From contig OY855908.1 in the NCBI GenBank assembly GCA_963693305.1, positions 35,838,305-35,902,304 of the forward strand: a DNA stretch of 64,000 nt. The letters run 5' to 3'. The notes below the pieces were generated by a model that ran no database searches, was not told where the DNA came from, and worked only from the letters and a program-made list of their open reading frames with translations. The translations under genes were made by a program, and so were the position numbers. Shown here piece after piece: positions 36,441 through 47,491 of the stretch (positions are counted from its first letter, which is position 1; each line of letters starts with the position of its first letter). The stretch comes from Meandrina meandrites. Its lineage: Eukaryota; Cnidaria; Anthozoa; Scleractinia; Meandrinidae.

Positions 36441-36898
36441 ACATCCCATACTGTTTAATTTCACTGTACATTTTTTTTTATCAAAGTTATTTTATACCCC
36501 ATTCACACCAAAGCTTAAACGCGTTTAAATGTTGTTTAGTTAAACACGGTTTAAAATTGTTTTCTTCATGGAAGTTGCTGACTGATGTTTATCGACTTCA
36601 AACTTAGCACAGTGAAAGCACAAGTTAGAGCTTACTTGAACCCTAAGTAAAATTTAGTCTGTCAGTTGTCTGTTGCTGATTTTCATTTCCTTAAACCTGG
36701 TTTAACTTAACATGTTTTGTTGGTGTGAATCAGGTATTAGACACCGTTTACCTGCTTTACCACTCCTTGACCAATCAAAAAAACACTGAGTAAGACGAGG
36801 AGCCCGATAAATATTCTGCATGCGGCGCTGCTTGGTCTTTGATTGACTGAGTAGTTTGGAGAACCAACGGTAAGATGTCAAATCTTTGATTGATTGAC

Positions 36899-37116
36899 GA
36901 GTTAAGAAAACCCACTGGATGGGATGCTAGTCCATCGCAGGGTTAACCCCAGCAGTAAATTCGCCGTTACCCATTTATACACCTGGGTGGAGAGAGGCAC
37001 TACGAGAGTAAAGCCCGGGAGTGTCATGCCTAAGGACACAACGCAGTGCCCAGGCCAGGGCTCGAACCCGGACCGTTCGATCTGAAGTCCAGCACACTAA
37101 CCATTAGGCCACCGTG
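36899..37116 (-). mobile_element. tRNA-derived SINE, best-preserved copy
   Basis: Reading on -, it has a tRNA-like head with box A (TGGCCTAATGGTTAGTG) and an almost canonical box B (GGTTCGAGCCC). The shared central block follows (TCTCTCCACCCAGGTGTATA), then a tail with GCGATGGACTAGCATCCCAT. It would be transcribed by RNA polymerase III if intact. Not a functional tRNA gene: no proper acceptor stem closes. Confidence 0.88.
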
Positions 37117-37359
37117 CCTCCCACAGAAACCCAAAGGAAAGCTGTCAAAAATTGTAACTGCGGACGTTGTTGTTTCTTTAATTGGCTGAGGGGTTTGAAA
37201 ACAGTACATCACGTTTCGGCTAAAAAAAATAAGAAATGCCAGTCCATCGCAGCTTTATACCCCCCTCCCCCCCGCCACGCATCATTTATTTTGCCGATAC
37301 CTTGCTTGTTATACACCTGGGTCGCGGCACAACAACTGGCAGTTGCTCAAAGCGTGCCG

Positions 37360-37485
37360 GGATAACGCGCTATCCACCCGATAAATCACAATCCACTGGA
37401 CATGCGGTGGCAAAGCAAACTACGCTATCGTCTGGATAATGTTTTATCCGTGGATTGCGTTATCCAACCTTTGAAAAACCGGAGT
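37360..37485. repeat. Repeat of TTATCC/GGATAA motifs
   Basis: Alternating GCGCTATCCACC, GATAAATCACAATCCA, GGATAATGTTTTATCC and GCGTTATCCAACC phrases form overlapping inverted repeats. It looks like part of a dispersed element; boundaries are uncertain. Confidence 0.4.
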
Positions 37486-37545
37486 GCACGATGGGAAAAC
37501 CTTCACTGTCACGATCACTTCTGGCAGCATTCGTGTTGGCTGGCC

Positions 37546-37791
37546 GTGCTCTTGGTGAGGGACCATTATTTTTTGGGGGAAGGGGGATTGGGCAGTTTTT
37601 CTGGCCAAGATATTTTGTTTCCACCTTCAGGTTGTGCAAGATTTTTTTCTTGCCACTTGCTTGATGTTTTTCCCCGTGCCTACCCTTGCACGATTTTTTT
37701 CAGCTGTTTTTTCTGCGCGGGAAGTTTTTTTTGGAAATTGCCTCACCTCCCCCCTAAAAAAATAATGGTCCGTCCCTAACCAAAGAGCCAA
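37546..37791. mobile_element. Fold-back element with GGACCATTATTTTTT ends
   Basis: Left end CTCTTGGTGAGGGACCATTA is matched by the complement of the right end (TAATGGTCCGTCCCTAACCA then AAGAG). The interior is rich in T runs and hairpins such as TTGTGCAAGATTTTTTTCTT. About 245 bp, non-coding. Confidence 0.7.
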
Positions 37792-38141
37792 AAACAAGCC
37801 GAGCCATGGCCGGAATGCGGACAGGGGTGATTCAGTCTTTTCGCTTACATGCAAGATTTAATTCTCAAACTTTCCCAAACCACTAATTTTGAGCTTCTCC
37901 GAATTATTGTTGTTTGGGAGTTGTCTCGAGAAGTGCTAACTTCAATCTTTTACTTACAGCAGTTTGAAAATGCTTCACTGACAAAGTTTGATTGGAATTC
38001 AGGTTCTGACACATATTGAAAAATACGTTGGAAATTCGATTGTAGGCACGGTTTTCCATCGATCGCTTTACGCTTTTTTCGCCAACAACGACAGCGTGCT
38101 GTGCGCGTGATAGAATATGCGGTCAATGTTTGGCAACTGCA

Positions 38142-41100
38142 AGTATCGAATTATTCGATTAACCTTTCGCCAGGCGGCGTGCACATTTAAAATAATAAAG
38201 ATGTTTACTTCGTCTTCTTATTCTGTTGATAAAGAAAAACACTAATTACATGCCTAAAACGTAATCGTGGCCACAACAGTACACATATTGATAAAACAAG
38301 GGAGCAAAGTAAAACCATATCTCGATGCTCGCGAAACTCACTCATCATTTTACCGCTTACGACGCGATTTCCCAGAAACATATAATACCCTACTGACTCG
38401 TATTTTGTTACTGGAATTCCAGCTACGGTTTCCCAGATATATAAGAACATAAAACAATCAAGACTAAATTTTCAGTCGTCTCGCTGGTCGCGCCTATACC
38501 CATCCGAGGAAAATAACGTTATTGTTGGACTTCTGCACTCAAAAAAGAAGAAAGGATAATTAACACTGGGATTTAAGGTCTGGAAATTCTCAAAAGGCGA
38601 GTTTTCATTCACTTACTAAATCAATTTGTAGTTTAGTAGTTTTGTAGTTTTTTCCGCAGTGTTTCTCACGTAGCTGCTGGTAAACGTTTTAGACTCTAAT
38701 TTACCAGTAAAGATTGCCTTGCTTTTCCGCAACGTTTTGCCAAAACCAAACACTGTTACCTTTATTTAAGAAAAGGATTCTTATTTGATTAGTTAAAAAT
38801 TTTGCCGTACGTAGTCGATCAAACTCAGTACACAATTCAATCAGCTTTCACTATGAAAACTCACATGAAAACCAACTCTGCTGGGAATCATGCAACGCTT
38901 TTAAAAAACTTTTATCGAGATTATTTTAACTCAATTTTAAACCGAAATGGATAAATCGTTTTTGACTGCATGATTAGTCTTTTGGACCTTTTGTGATGAC
39001 TTTCTACATTTGTAGTATATTTTTGTTTTTAATTGTGTATAATTGAAGTGATATTTTTTTGCCATGAATACGGTCTCATTTTAGCGAAGATATCCTTCAC
39101 TCTTGCCGTGGTTTATCGTCTGACTCGACATCTAATGCGTACATGAACTTCTAACAAAGATTATACGAAACACACTCTCTAGATCAAGCTTTCTTAACCG
39201 AGCAAATTGAGGTTGGACAGAATAAAAGAGTTAGGACTTGTTGTACACAAATGTGGCTGCATTATTTCAATTGGCTAAAAAATTCTGGCCGTGTTATTAG
39301 ATGGATTAAAAACACCGCGTAACAATAATAGTCTGTGTTCGAGTCTAGTGTCAAAGTCCACTAAGCATGCTGTTAGGCTCGACAACACCCAGTGGCCCAT
39401 CAGCTCTGCGTTAATCTACGGTTTCCATAATTATAACATGACGCGGCTGGAACTCTACTCCTCCCTGGATGGCTGCAAGTCGCTAGTCCATGGCAGGGTC
39501 CCAGGGGTAGGGTTAGCTCACAGCCTAAAATTCACCGCTAAGCGAGGAAGACAGTGTTCCGAACGCTAAACGTTGAAGGTTTTAGTAAAAGCATGAATTC
39601 GTGATTCGTGGTTTTCCACCGCCTGCAAGCTTCTTTTGCCAGGAACCATAAACAGCGTGCGCGCGATCGAATTCGACGTCAATAGTTGTCAACTGCAAGT
39701 ATGGATACTTAACCTTTCGCCAGGCGGCAAGCTCATGTAAAATAATAAAGATATTTTCTTCGTCTTTTTATTGGGCTGAGAAGGAAAAATATTACAGGCT
39801 TGAAACCTAATCATATAAATCAAGGAAGCAGGGCAAAACCACATCTCGAATGTACATTTTATCTCTCGCAAATCTCACTCCGCATTTTACCACTTTGAAT
39901 ACCCTAAGGCGCGATTTCCCAAAAATGCATAATCCCCTACTGACTCCTATTCAGTTACTGGTATTCTAGCTACGATTTCCCAGAAATACAGGGACATATA
40001 ATGATCTACCCTAAATTTTGTGTCGTCTCGCTGGTCGCACAGTCATCAAAGGAAGATTATACCCGTCCGAGGAAAATCACGTCATTGTTGGACTTCTGCA
40101 CTCAAGCAAAAGAAAGTGGAATTTAAGGTCTGGAAATCAACTTGTAGTTTAGTTAGGTTTGTTGTTTGCATTTCCGCAATGTTGTTCATGCCATTGCTTG
40201 TAAATTAAACGTTAAGTCGCCGGTTTTAGACTCTATTGACCAGTAAAAACTGTCTTGCTTCTCCGCCACGTTTTGCCAAAACCAAACACCGGTTATCTTA
40301 AGAAAAGGATTCTCTGATTAGAAAAAAAAATTTGCCGTACGTAGTCAGACAAACTCAGTACACATTTAAATCAGCTTTCACTTTGAAAAGACACATGAAA
40401 GCGAATTCTGCTGGGAATGAACGCTTTTAAAAAACTGTTACCGAAAGTATTTTAACTCAAATTTAAGCCGAAATGGATAAATCTTTTTTGACTGATTTAT
40501 CTTTTGGACCTTTGGTAATGACTTTTGTGTTTTTCACGCCATTGTTTGTAAACGTTTAGTCGCCGGTTTTAGACTCTATTTGCCAGTTAAAACTGACTTG
40601 CTTCTCCGCAACGTTTTGCCAAAACCAAACACCGTTTACCGTCATTTAATTAAGGAAATGATTTTCTAATTTACCAGCCGAGTTTAAATTGCCTTGCTTT
40701 TCCGCAACGTTTTGCCAAAACCAAACACCGTTACCTTTATTTAAGAAAAGGATTCTTATTTGATTAGTTAAAAATTTTGCCGTACGTAGTCGATCAAACT
40801 CAGTACATATTTCAATCTGCTTTCAATTTGAAAACTCACATGAAAACCAACTCTGCTGGGAATCATGCAACGCTTTTAAAAAACTTTTATCGAGATTATT
40901 TTAACTCAATTTTAAACCAAAATGGATAAATCCTTTTTGACTGCATGATTAGTCTTTTGGACCTTTTGTGATGACTTTCTACATTTGTAGTATATTTTTG
41001 TTTTTAGTTTTGTATTCTTTAAGTGATATTTTTTTGCCATGAATACGGTCTCATTTAAGCAAAGATATCCTTCACTCTTGCCGTGGTTTATCGTCTGACT

Positions 41101-43990
41101 CGACATCTAATGCGCACATGAACTTCTAACAAAGATTATACGAAACAAACTCTCTAGATCAAGCTTTCTCAACCGAGCAAATTGAAGTTGGACAGAATAA
41201 ATGCGTTAGGACTTGTTGTACACAAATGTGGCTTCATATTTCAATTGGCTAAAAAATTCTGGCCGTGTTATTAGATGGATTAAAAACACCGCGTAACAAT
41301 AATAGTCTGTGTTCGAGTCTAGTGTCAAAGTCCACTAAGCATGCTGTTAGGCTCGAAAACACCCAGTGGCCCATCAGCTCTGCGTTAATCTACGGTTTCC
41401 ATAATTATAACATGACGCAGCTGGAACTCTACTCCTCCCTGGATGGGAGTATGGATACTTAACCTTTCACCGCCAGGCGGCGAGCACATGTAAAATAATA
41501 AAGATGTTTTCTTCGTCTTCTTATTGGGCTGAGAAGGAAAAATATTACAGGCCTGAAAGCTAATCGTGGCCGCAAAAGTACACATAAAACAAGGAAGCAA
41601 AGCAAAACCATATCTCAAATGTACATTTTATCTCTCGCAAATCTCACTCCGCAATTTACCACTTTGAATACCCTACGGCGCGATTTCCCCAAAATGCATA
41701 ATCCCCTACTGACTCCTATTCAGTTACTGGTATTCTAGCTACGATTTCCCAGAAATACAGGAGCATATCCCAGTAATGATCTGGCCTAAATTTTGAGTCG
41801 TCTCGCTGGTTGCACAGTCATCAAAGGAAGATTATACCAGTCCGAGGAAAATCACGTTATTGTTGGACTTCTGCACTCAAGCAAAAGAAAGTGGAATTTA
41901 AAGTCTGGAAATTCTCAAAAGGCGAGTTTTTACTCTCTTTAATCGACCAAATCAACTTGTAGTTTAGTTATTTTCGCAATGTTTTTCACGCCATTGCTGG
42001 TAAACGTTTAGTCGCCGGTTTTAGACTCTATTGACGAGTTAAAGCCGCAACGTTTTGCCAAAACCAATCACCGGTTGCCTTTAATTAATTAAGCAAAGAA
42101 TTCTTTGATTAGTTAAAAATTTTGCCGTACGTAGTCGATCAAACTCAGTACACATTTCAATCAGCTTTCACTTTGAAAACTCACATGAAAACGAATTCTT
42201 CTGGAAATCAACACTTTTAAAAAACTGTTACCGAAATTATTTTACCTCAAATTTTAACCGAAATGGATAAATCTTTTTTGACTGATTTATCTTTTGGACC
42301 CTTAGTAATGACTTCTGTTTTTGCGCTACATATTGATGCTTCCAGTTGCATCTTATCCATCTGTTTGTTTATTCTTTAAGTGATATTTTTGCCATGAATC
42401 AGTGCGATCTCATTTTAGCGAAGATATTTTCATAATTCATTTATGTTTAGCTGTAAAAGACCGTATGCCTTACGATCGCCGTAGTTTACCGATTGACTCG
42501 ACATTGAGTGCGTGCGTATATCTTAACAAAGATTGCGCGAACCACTCTCTCTAGCTTTCTCAACTGTGCAAATTGAAGCTAGGAAAGGATTGAAACGTCA
42601 GGACTTAGGCTAACAAATTCTGGCTGTGTTTTTAGATGGATTAAGCACCTCGCTATCCCGGGTACGAAAACGGCAAACGAGGAAACATTGAAAAAATTCT
42701 CACGATCGAAACAAATACCAAACTGTACTATACTGAAAAATAAGGCAAACGGCAGCTCAGACCGCGAAAGAAGGATTAATATTGCTGTTTCGCGGGCCGG
42801 AAAAACAATAGTAGTCTTTTTATTAATAGTATCACTATCGATATCATATCAGAACGAGCCTATCATGTTGGCCCAACGCAGTGTTGCAAGAGAGGGAACT
42901 TCTCATGAAGGAAGCTATGAAAGGGAGCGTCCATAAAGCCAGAATACGCGTACGTTGTTTTTACAACAACCAAATTATCTTTCGAAAAATAATACATAAT
43001 GGCAAGCACAGATGGCTTTGATTGTAATTGCAATAATAGTCTGTGTTCTAGTCTAGTGTCAAAGTCCACTTAGCATGCTGCTAGGCTCGAAAACGCCCAG
43101 TGGCCCATCAGGTCAGTAACGCTAATCTACGGTTTCCATAATTATAACATGACGCAACTGGGATTCTACTCCTCCCTATGGGGATGCTAAGAGTCCATGG
43201 CAGGGTCCCGGTGGCAGAGTTACTCCACAGCTTGAAATTTGCCGGTACGCGAGGAAGACAGTGTTGCGAATGCTAAACTGTTATACAAGATTTGATTCGC
43301 TTTGAAGGTTTTCGTAAAAGGAAGGTGTTCGTGATTCGTAAGCAGGGCTTTCCACCGCCTGCAAGCTTCTTTTGCTAGGCAACATAAACAGCGCGCGCGT
43401 GATCGAATTCGACGTCAATAGTTGTCCACTGCAAGTATGGATACTTAACCTTTCGCCAGGCGGCAAGCACATGTAAAATAATAAAGATGTTTTCTTCGTC
43501 TTCTTATTGGGCTGAGAAGGAAAAATATTACAGGCCTGAGTGAGACTTAATCGTGGCCGCAACGGTATACATAAAACAAGGAAGCAAAACAAACCATATC
43601 TCGATTGTACAGGTTATCTATCGCAAAACTCACTCAGCCGGGTGCGTTTTCTAAGAAATAAAGAATAATCCCACACTCGTATTCGGTTTAATACAGGTAT
43701 TCTAGCTCGGTTTCCCAGAAATATAGGAACATGTAACAATCTAGCCTAATGTTCAGTTCTGTTTACTGGTCTCGCTTTCAACAAAAGAAAATTCTTCTAA
43801 GGCCACGGAAATAACTGACGTTTACCAGGCTAGTGTAGTGTAACCACTGCTATTTTAATTTGTGGAACCTTCAGTCTTCAAAAAAGAGAGGATGAATAGC
43901 AGTGGAATTCCAGATTTTTTATAAATTCTCCAAAAGGCAAGTTTTGGTTCCCTTCAATTAATTAAATCAACTTAGGCTTGTTTTTGCATT
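38142..43990. repeat. Tandem array, period about 1975 bp, three units
   Basis: 38713-39470 and 40688-41445 are nearly identical, an offset of 1975 bp. A more diverged third unit runs from about 42046 to 43990, interrupted by 42655-43025. Landmarks: GTTTTGCCAAAACCAA at 38731, 40266, 40618, 40712 and 42053, and AGATGGATTAAAAACACCG at 39299 and 41273. Unit 2 lacks about 225 bp present in unit 1 (about 39473-39697), which includes a SINE-tail fragment at 39470-39545. A related block lies at 56850-57430. No coding region. Confidence 0.85.
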
Positions 43991-44040
43991 TTACATGTTT
44001 TTCACGCGGATTTCTGACTCTATTTATTAGATATTATTAT

Positions 44041-44229
44041 ACATTGAAGTCACTATCTGTCTTCTCATTGGCTAAGAGCCTATACAGTTAACTCTGGGAA
44101 TCAGTGCAACTTTCAGATTATTCACTTATCTGCTACCGGGTTATTGAATAGTCTGAAGGTTGGACTGATTCTCACAATTAACCGCAGGCTCTCAGCCAAT
44201 GAGAAGGCAGATAGTGACTACAATGTGTA
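44041..44229. mobile_element. Palindromic element A
   Basis: ACATTGAAGTCACTATCTGT at 44041 is matched by the complement of the right end near 44229. GTCTTCTCATTGGCTAAGAG is matched by its complement at about 44187-44206. Imperfect pairing continues to the centre near 44140. About 190 bp, non-coding. Confidence 0.8.
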
Positions 44230-44235
44230 ACAATA

Positions 44236-44387
44236 AACAATTATTGGATGAGGATTTTGTGATATCCGGAGTAATCATAAAGGTCTGGGTAAGTGTTATC
44301 AACCTCAGCTTTCGGCTTCGGCTGATAACACATAGCTCGGCTTTGATTATTCCCGAAATCGCAAAATCCTCATCCAATAACTGCCGG
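44236..44387. mobile_element. Palindromic element B, next to element A
   Basis: TATTGGATGAGGATTTTG at about 44241 and the complement at about 44361-44382 form the ends. Pairing continues through GTGTTATCA / TGATAACAC. The centre is a CTTTCGGCTTCGGCTG hairpin. About 150 bp, non-coding. Confidence 0.8.
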
Positions 44388-45045
44388 TTTAAAATCACGA
44401 CCTTTCTTGCTTCTCCCTGACTATGGGTCAACTGTGACATCTCTTTTTAAAGAACTTTTAAAAACAAACCAATTAATACTCGCCGCAACATTGTCGCGCA
44501 CGTGAAGAGAATCAAACTACCTACTCTAGCCTGATCATACGGAATAACCCGAATATGTTGGCTTACGAAGGCAAATGGCTTTAATGCTATCACTTCCTTT
44601 CCTTTTTTATAATTTTGTTTTCTACAAAGGTAGTCTTCATCAGTAATAAATGCGAAAAACTCTAAAGTTGATAAAATTATGCTTTGGCCGAAAATATTTG
44701 CTTCCCGGGATTTGCGGTTACTCGCGTGTTCCGCAAAATATTTCATCAAGCGCCAAAAGTTGCCAAAACGTTTCGTTACATGTTTATACATGCATGTGTT
44801 CAAGGTTTGAATTTGCTACCACTGACAATGTAGCCCGATTTCGACTTAATCATTTTTATAACTAATCAACCTTTTTTGTTCGGCCCTTCGGCAGCGTATC
44901 AGGCGGGCGAGTTTGGTCAAGCCACGCAGTGAGACGCAGTCGAGCCAAAATATCCTTGAGCCAAAACTTAATAATACTGGGCGGTATGCTTCAGTTGTTC
45001 CCTTTTCTCTTACGACATCGTTCTATTAATTTTTGTTCTTTCAGG

Positions 45046-45156
45046 CCAAGAGTGACGCTTTCATAGGTGATTGAAAACTAAGGACAAGATCGGACCCAAC
45101 CATCAACCATATACACAGAGCACAGAGTGCAGAATCCTTGTACTGAAATATTCAAA
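45046..45156 (+). other. Putative 5' UTR exon part of the trefoil-ApoL gene
   Basis: A pyrimidine-rich acceptor, TTGTTCTTTCAG, ends at 45045. It is followed by 111 bases without an upstream ATG in good context before the start at 45157. This suggests at least one intron in the 5' UTR, as is common for genes with an uninterrupted coding region. Confidence 0.45.
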
Positions 45157-46947
45157 ATGAGTGAATTAATTTCCAGCCTAGATGACCAGCTGTCATCCCA
45201 GTACTTCTTCATAGCAAGCCAGCAAAACGGATTTGTTCTTGATATTTCTACTGCTGAGAAAGGCGGAAATCTCTTCCTGAGTAAAGCGCATGGAAGACCC
45301 GGTCAACTGTGGAGATGGGATGAAGATTGCAGGCTTGTCAGCAAGTTGGGCCTGGTAGCTGATATCAAAGGCAAGAGCAAGAAAGCAGGTGCTGTGTGCC
45401 ATGCCTGGAATGCTCACGATGACCTGAATCAAAAGTGGCGGTTTGAAGAAGGAGCGATAAAGAGCAACTTGAATAACCTTGTTATTGATGCCGTAACTCA
45501 GTCGGTTTCCATGCATGAAGTTAATGGCTCCCAAACACAGAAGTGGTATTTTGTTCCCGAAAACGAATGGCCAGATGGCCGGCTGATTATTCCTTCAGTA
45601 AAGTATTTCTTCATAGTCAGCCAGCAGGATAATGGATTAGTTCTTGATATTTCTACTGGTGAGAAAGACGGAAATCTCGTCCTGAGTGAAGCGGATGGAA
45701 GGCCCGGTCAACTGTGGAGATGGGATGAAGATTGCAGGCTTGTCAGCAAGTTGGGCCTGGTAGCTGATATCAAAGGCAAGAGCAAGAAAGCAGGTGCTGT
45801 GTGTCATGCCTGGAATGCTCACGATGGCCTGAATCAAAAGTGGCGGGTTGAAGAAGGAGCGATAAAGAGCAATTTGAGTAGCCTTGTTATCGGTGCTGTG
45901 GGCTCGAGCCTGCCGGTTTCCATGCATGAAGTTAATGGCTCCCCAACACTGAAACAGAAATGGTACTTTATTCCCGACAACGCATGGGACGACTTTCAAC
46001 TCGTACAAGCTGACCCAAACCCTCTAAACAAGGCACAGTTTTGGAAAACCCTGGCTGACGACTACCTTGACGTCATCATAGGTTACACTATTGACGATTA
46101 TGAGGACAAAGTTCACAAAGCTTTTAATATCATTGAAGAGTGTTCCAGCGAGCTGAACAAGGTGGCGAAAGACACCGGTATTGCAAGAACAGTTGGTGGA
46201 AGTGTCCAGATCATTGGTGGTGGATTGGCTATAGCTGGTCTTGTGTTAGCTCCATTTACAGCTGGCGCCAGCATTGGCCTCACTATAGCGGCAGTTGCCA
46301 CTGGTGCCGCCGGGGGTGTTACATCGTTTTCTAGTTTTCTGGTAAACCATGTCTGGGATAAGAGCAGGAAAAAGAAAATTATTAAAGCCACAGCACCTCT
46401 TTTCCGAGCAACCTTTAGCCTGCAAGGATTCCTCAACGAGTATATTAACAACTTAAAAGAAGCGGCTGAATTTCTGAAAACACCCAAGGGAGAAGCTGTA
46501 GCAAAAGATGCACACACCCTTATAGAGTTGGCTAAGGAAGCCGCGTTCTCTGCCGCCAACACCGCCAAAGCCGGCTACGACCTATCGAAAGGTGTAAAAC
46601 ATCTGAAACAGGCCAAGCAACTGAAAGCGCTCGTCAAATTGATGCAGACCACAGATTATGTTTTCACCGAGGCCGTAGGCACGGCAAGAATCGGCCTTGC
46701 CACACAAGCCGCAGCACCAGGAATCAGAATGTTCGGGAAAACTATCGTGGCTGCTGGAACAACGGGTGCGAAAGCCTTATCCGGTTCGATGGCAGGTTTT
46801 GGAATAGCGTTCGGCATCTGGGACATCGTTGGAGGCGCAAAGAAGATAACAAACGGCAGCGAATTGGCCGAAGAGTTCCACAAGTCTTCCGAACGTTTGA
46901 AAGCGGAGTCTGCCAAGCTGATAAAACTTTATAAAGAACTTCAATAA
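45157..46947 (+). CDS. Tandem ricin-type beta-trefoil / apolipoprotein-L-like fusion protein
   Basis: 596 residues in one exon. The ATG at 45157 (context CAAAATGA) is preferred; an in-frame GTG at 45127 is not a likely start. There is no signal peptide, so the protein is probably cytosolic. Residues 16-135 and 149-273 are two beta-trefoils, each with three Q-x-W motifs (GQLW, NQKW, QKWY), the mark of ricin-B-type carbohydrate binding. Residues about 290-596 resemble ApoL. An amphipathic helical part comes first, then a glycine-rich hydrophobic hairpin at about 346-391 (containing GGGLAIAGLVLAPFTAGAS), long charged helices, and a second hydrophobic stretch near 543-562. ApoL proteins insert into membranes and some form ion channels. 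A glycan-targeted membrane-active role is inference. The two trefoils are nearly identical in DNA over about 100 bases. Confidence 0.88.
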   Translation: MSELISSLDDQLSSQYFFIASQQNGFVLDISTAEKGGNLFLSKAHGRPGQLWRWDEDCRLVSKLGLVADIKGKSKKAGAVCHAWNAHDDLNQKWRFEEGAIKSNLNNLVIDAVTQSVSMHEVNGSQTQKWYFVPENEWPDGRLIIPSVKYFFIVSQQDNGLVLDISTGEKDGNLVLSEADGRPGQLWRWDEDCRLVSKLGLVADIKGKSKKAGAVCHAWNAHDGLNQKWRVEEGAIKSNLSSLVIGAVGSSLPVSMHEVNGSPTLKQKWYFIPDNAWDDFQLVQADPNPLNKAQFWKTLADDYLDVIIGYTIDDYEDKVHKAFNIIEECSSELNKVAKDTGIARTVGGSVQIIGGGLAIAGLVLAPFTAGASIGLTIAAVATGAAGGVTSFSSFLVNHVWDKSRKKKIIKATAPLFRATFSLQGFLNEYINNLKEAAEFLKTPKGEAVAKDAHTLIELAKEAAFSAANTAKAGYDLSKGVKHLKQAKQLKALVKLMQTTDYVFTEAVGTARIGLATQAAAPGIRMFGKTIVAAGTTGAKALSGSMAGFGIAFGIWDIVGGAKKITNGSELAEEFHKSSERLKAESAKLIKLYKELQ

Positions 46948-47491
46948 GATGGCACTGAGATGTACTCAGTGAGAATCCAGTTTTAAACGTTGTGTTACTT
47001 AACCTAGAGTGACTTGAGTGCGGCAAATGACTTTTAGTCGATCGCGACGATAAAGTCGGTCTCGATCAGTAGTTCTTTTAATTTCAGTTGATATTTTTTC
47101 GAAACTGTAATCCATTAAGTTTGTTTTCTTGGTAACAATCAGGGGATACAGGAGAAAGTTATTATGATAATGCTCATGCACAATAGACAAAGCTTCGCTT
47201 CATGTAATGACATGATCGATATTCAAGAGTTGCATCTAAAACAAATCAAATCGACAAATATAGAATACTTCCTGGAAATTAAGTACGCGAGTACGGCTCA
47301 CTCGTTCGATATCTGATACTTCATCAACTCGTGCGTTAGCACCGTACAAAGCACTTCCCAAGTTGTATTGTGTTTAATATATACGTACTGAGAATAAGCA
47401 CCCTATTAAAGGACAGTTTAATAATCGAGGATACTACAACAGCCCAAGCAAGTTATTTTCGTAAACAGCATTAAGCACTTCAAAGGAATAG
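46948..47491. other. 3' flank of the trefoil-ApoL gene
   Basis: The stop is TAA at 46945-46947. The sequence that follows should include the 3' UTR, but I see no unambiguous AATAAA close to the stop. No other gene is visible. Confidence 0.35.

Noticed and set aside
45193..46568. Several ORFs of 113-151 codons on the - strand inside the trefoil-ApoL gene
   Set aside because: They are antisense shadows of a well-supported coding frame. The two - strand repeats merely mirror the duplicated trefoil.
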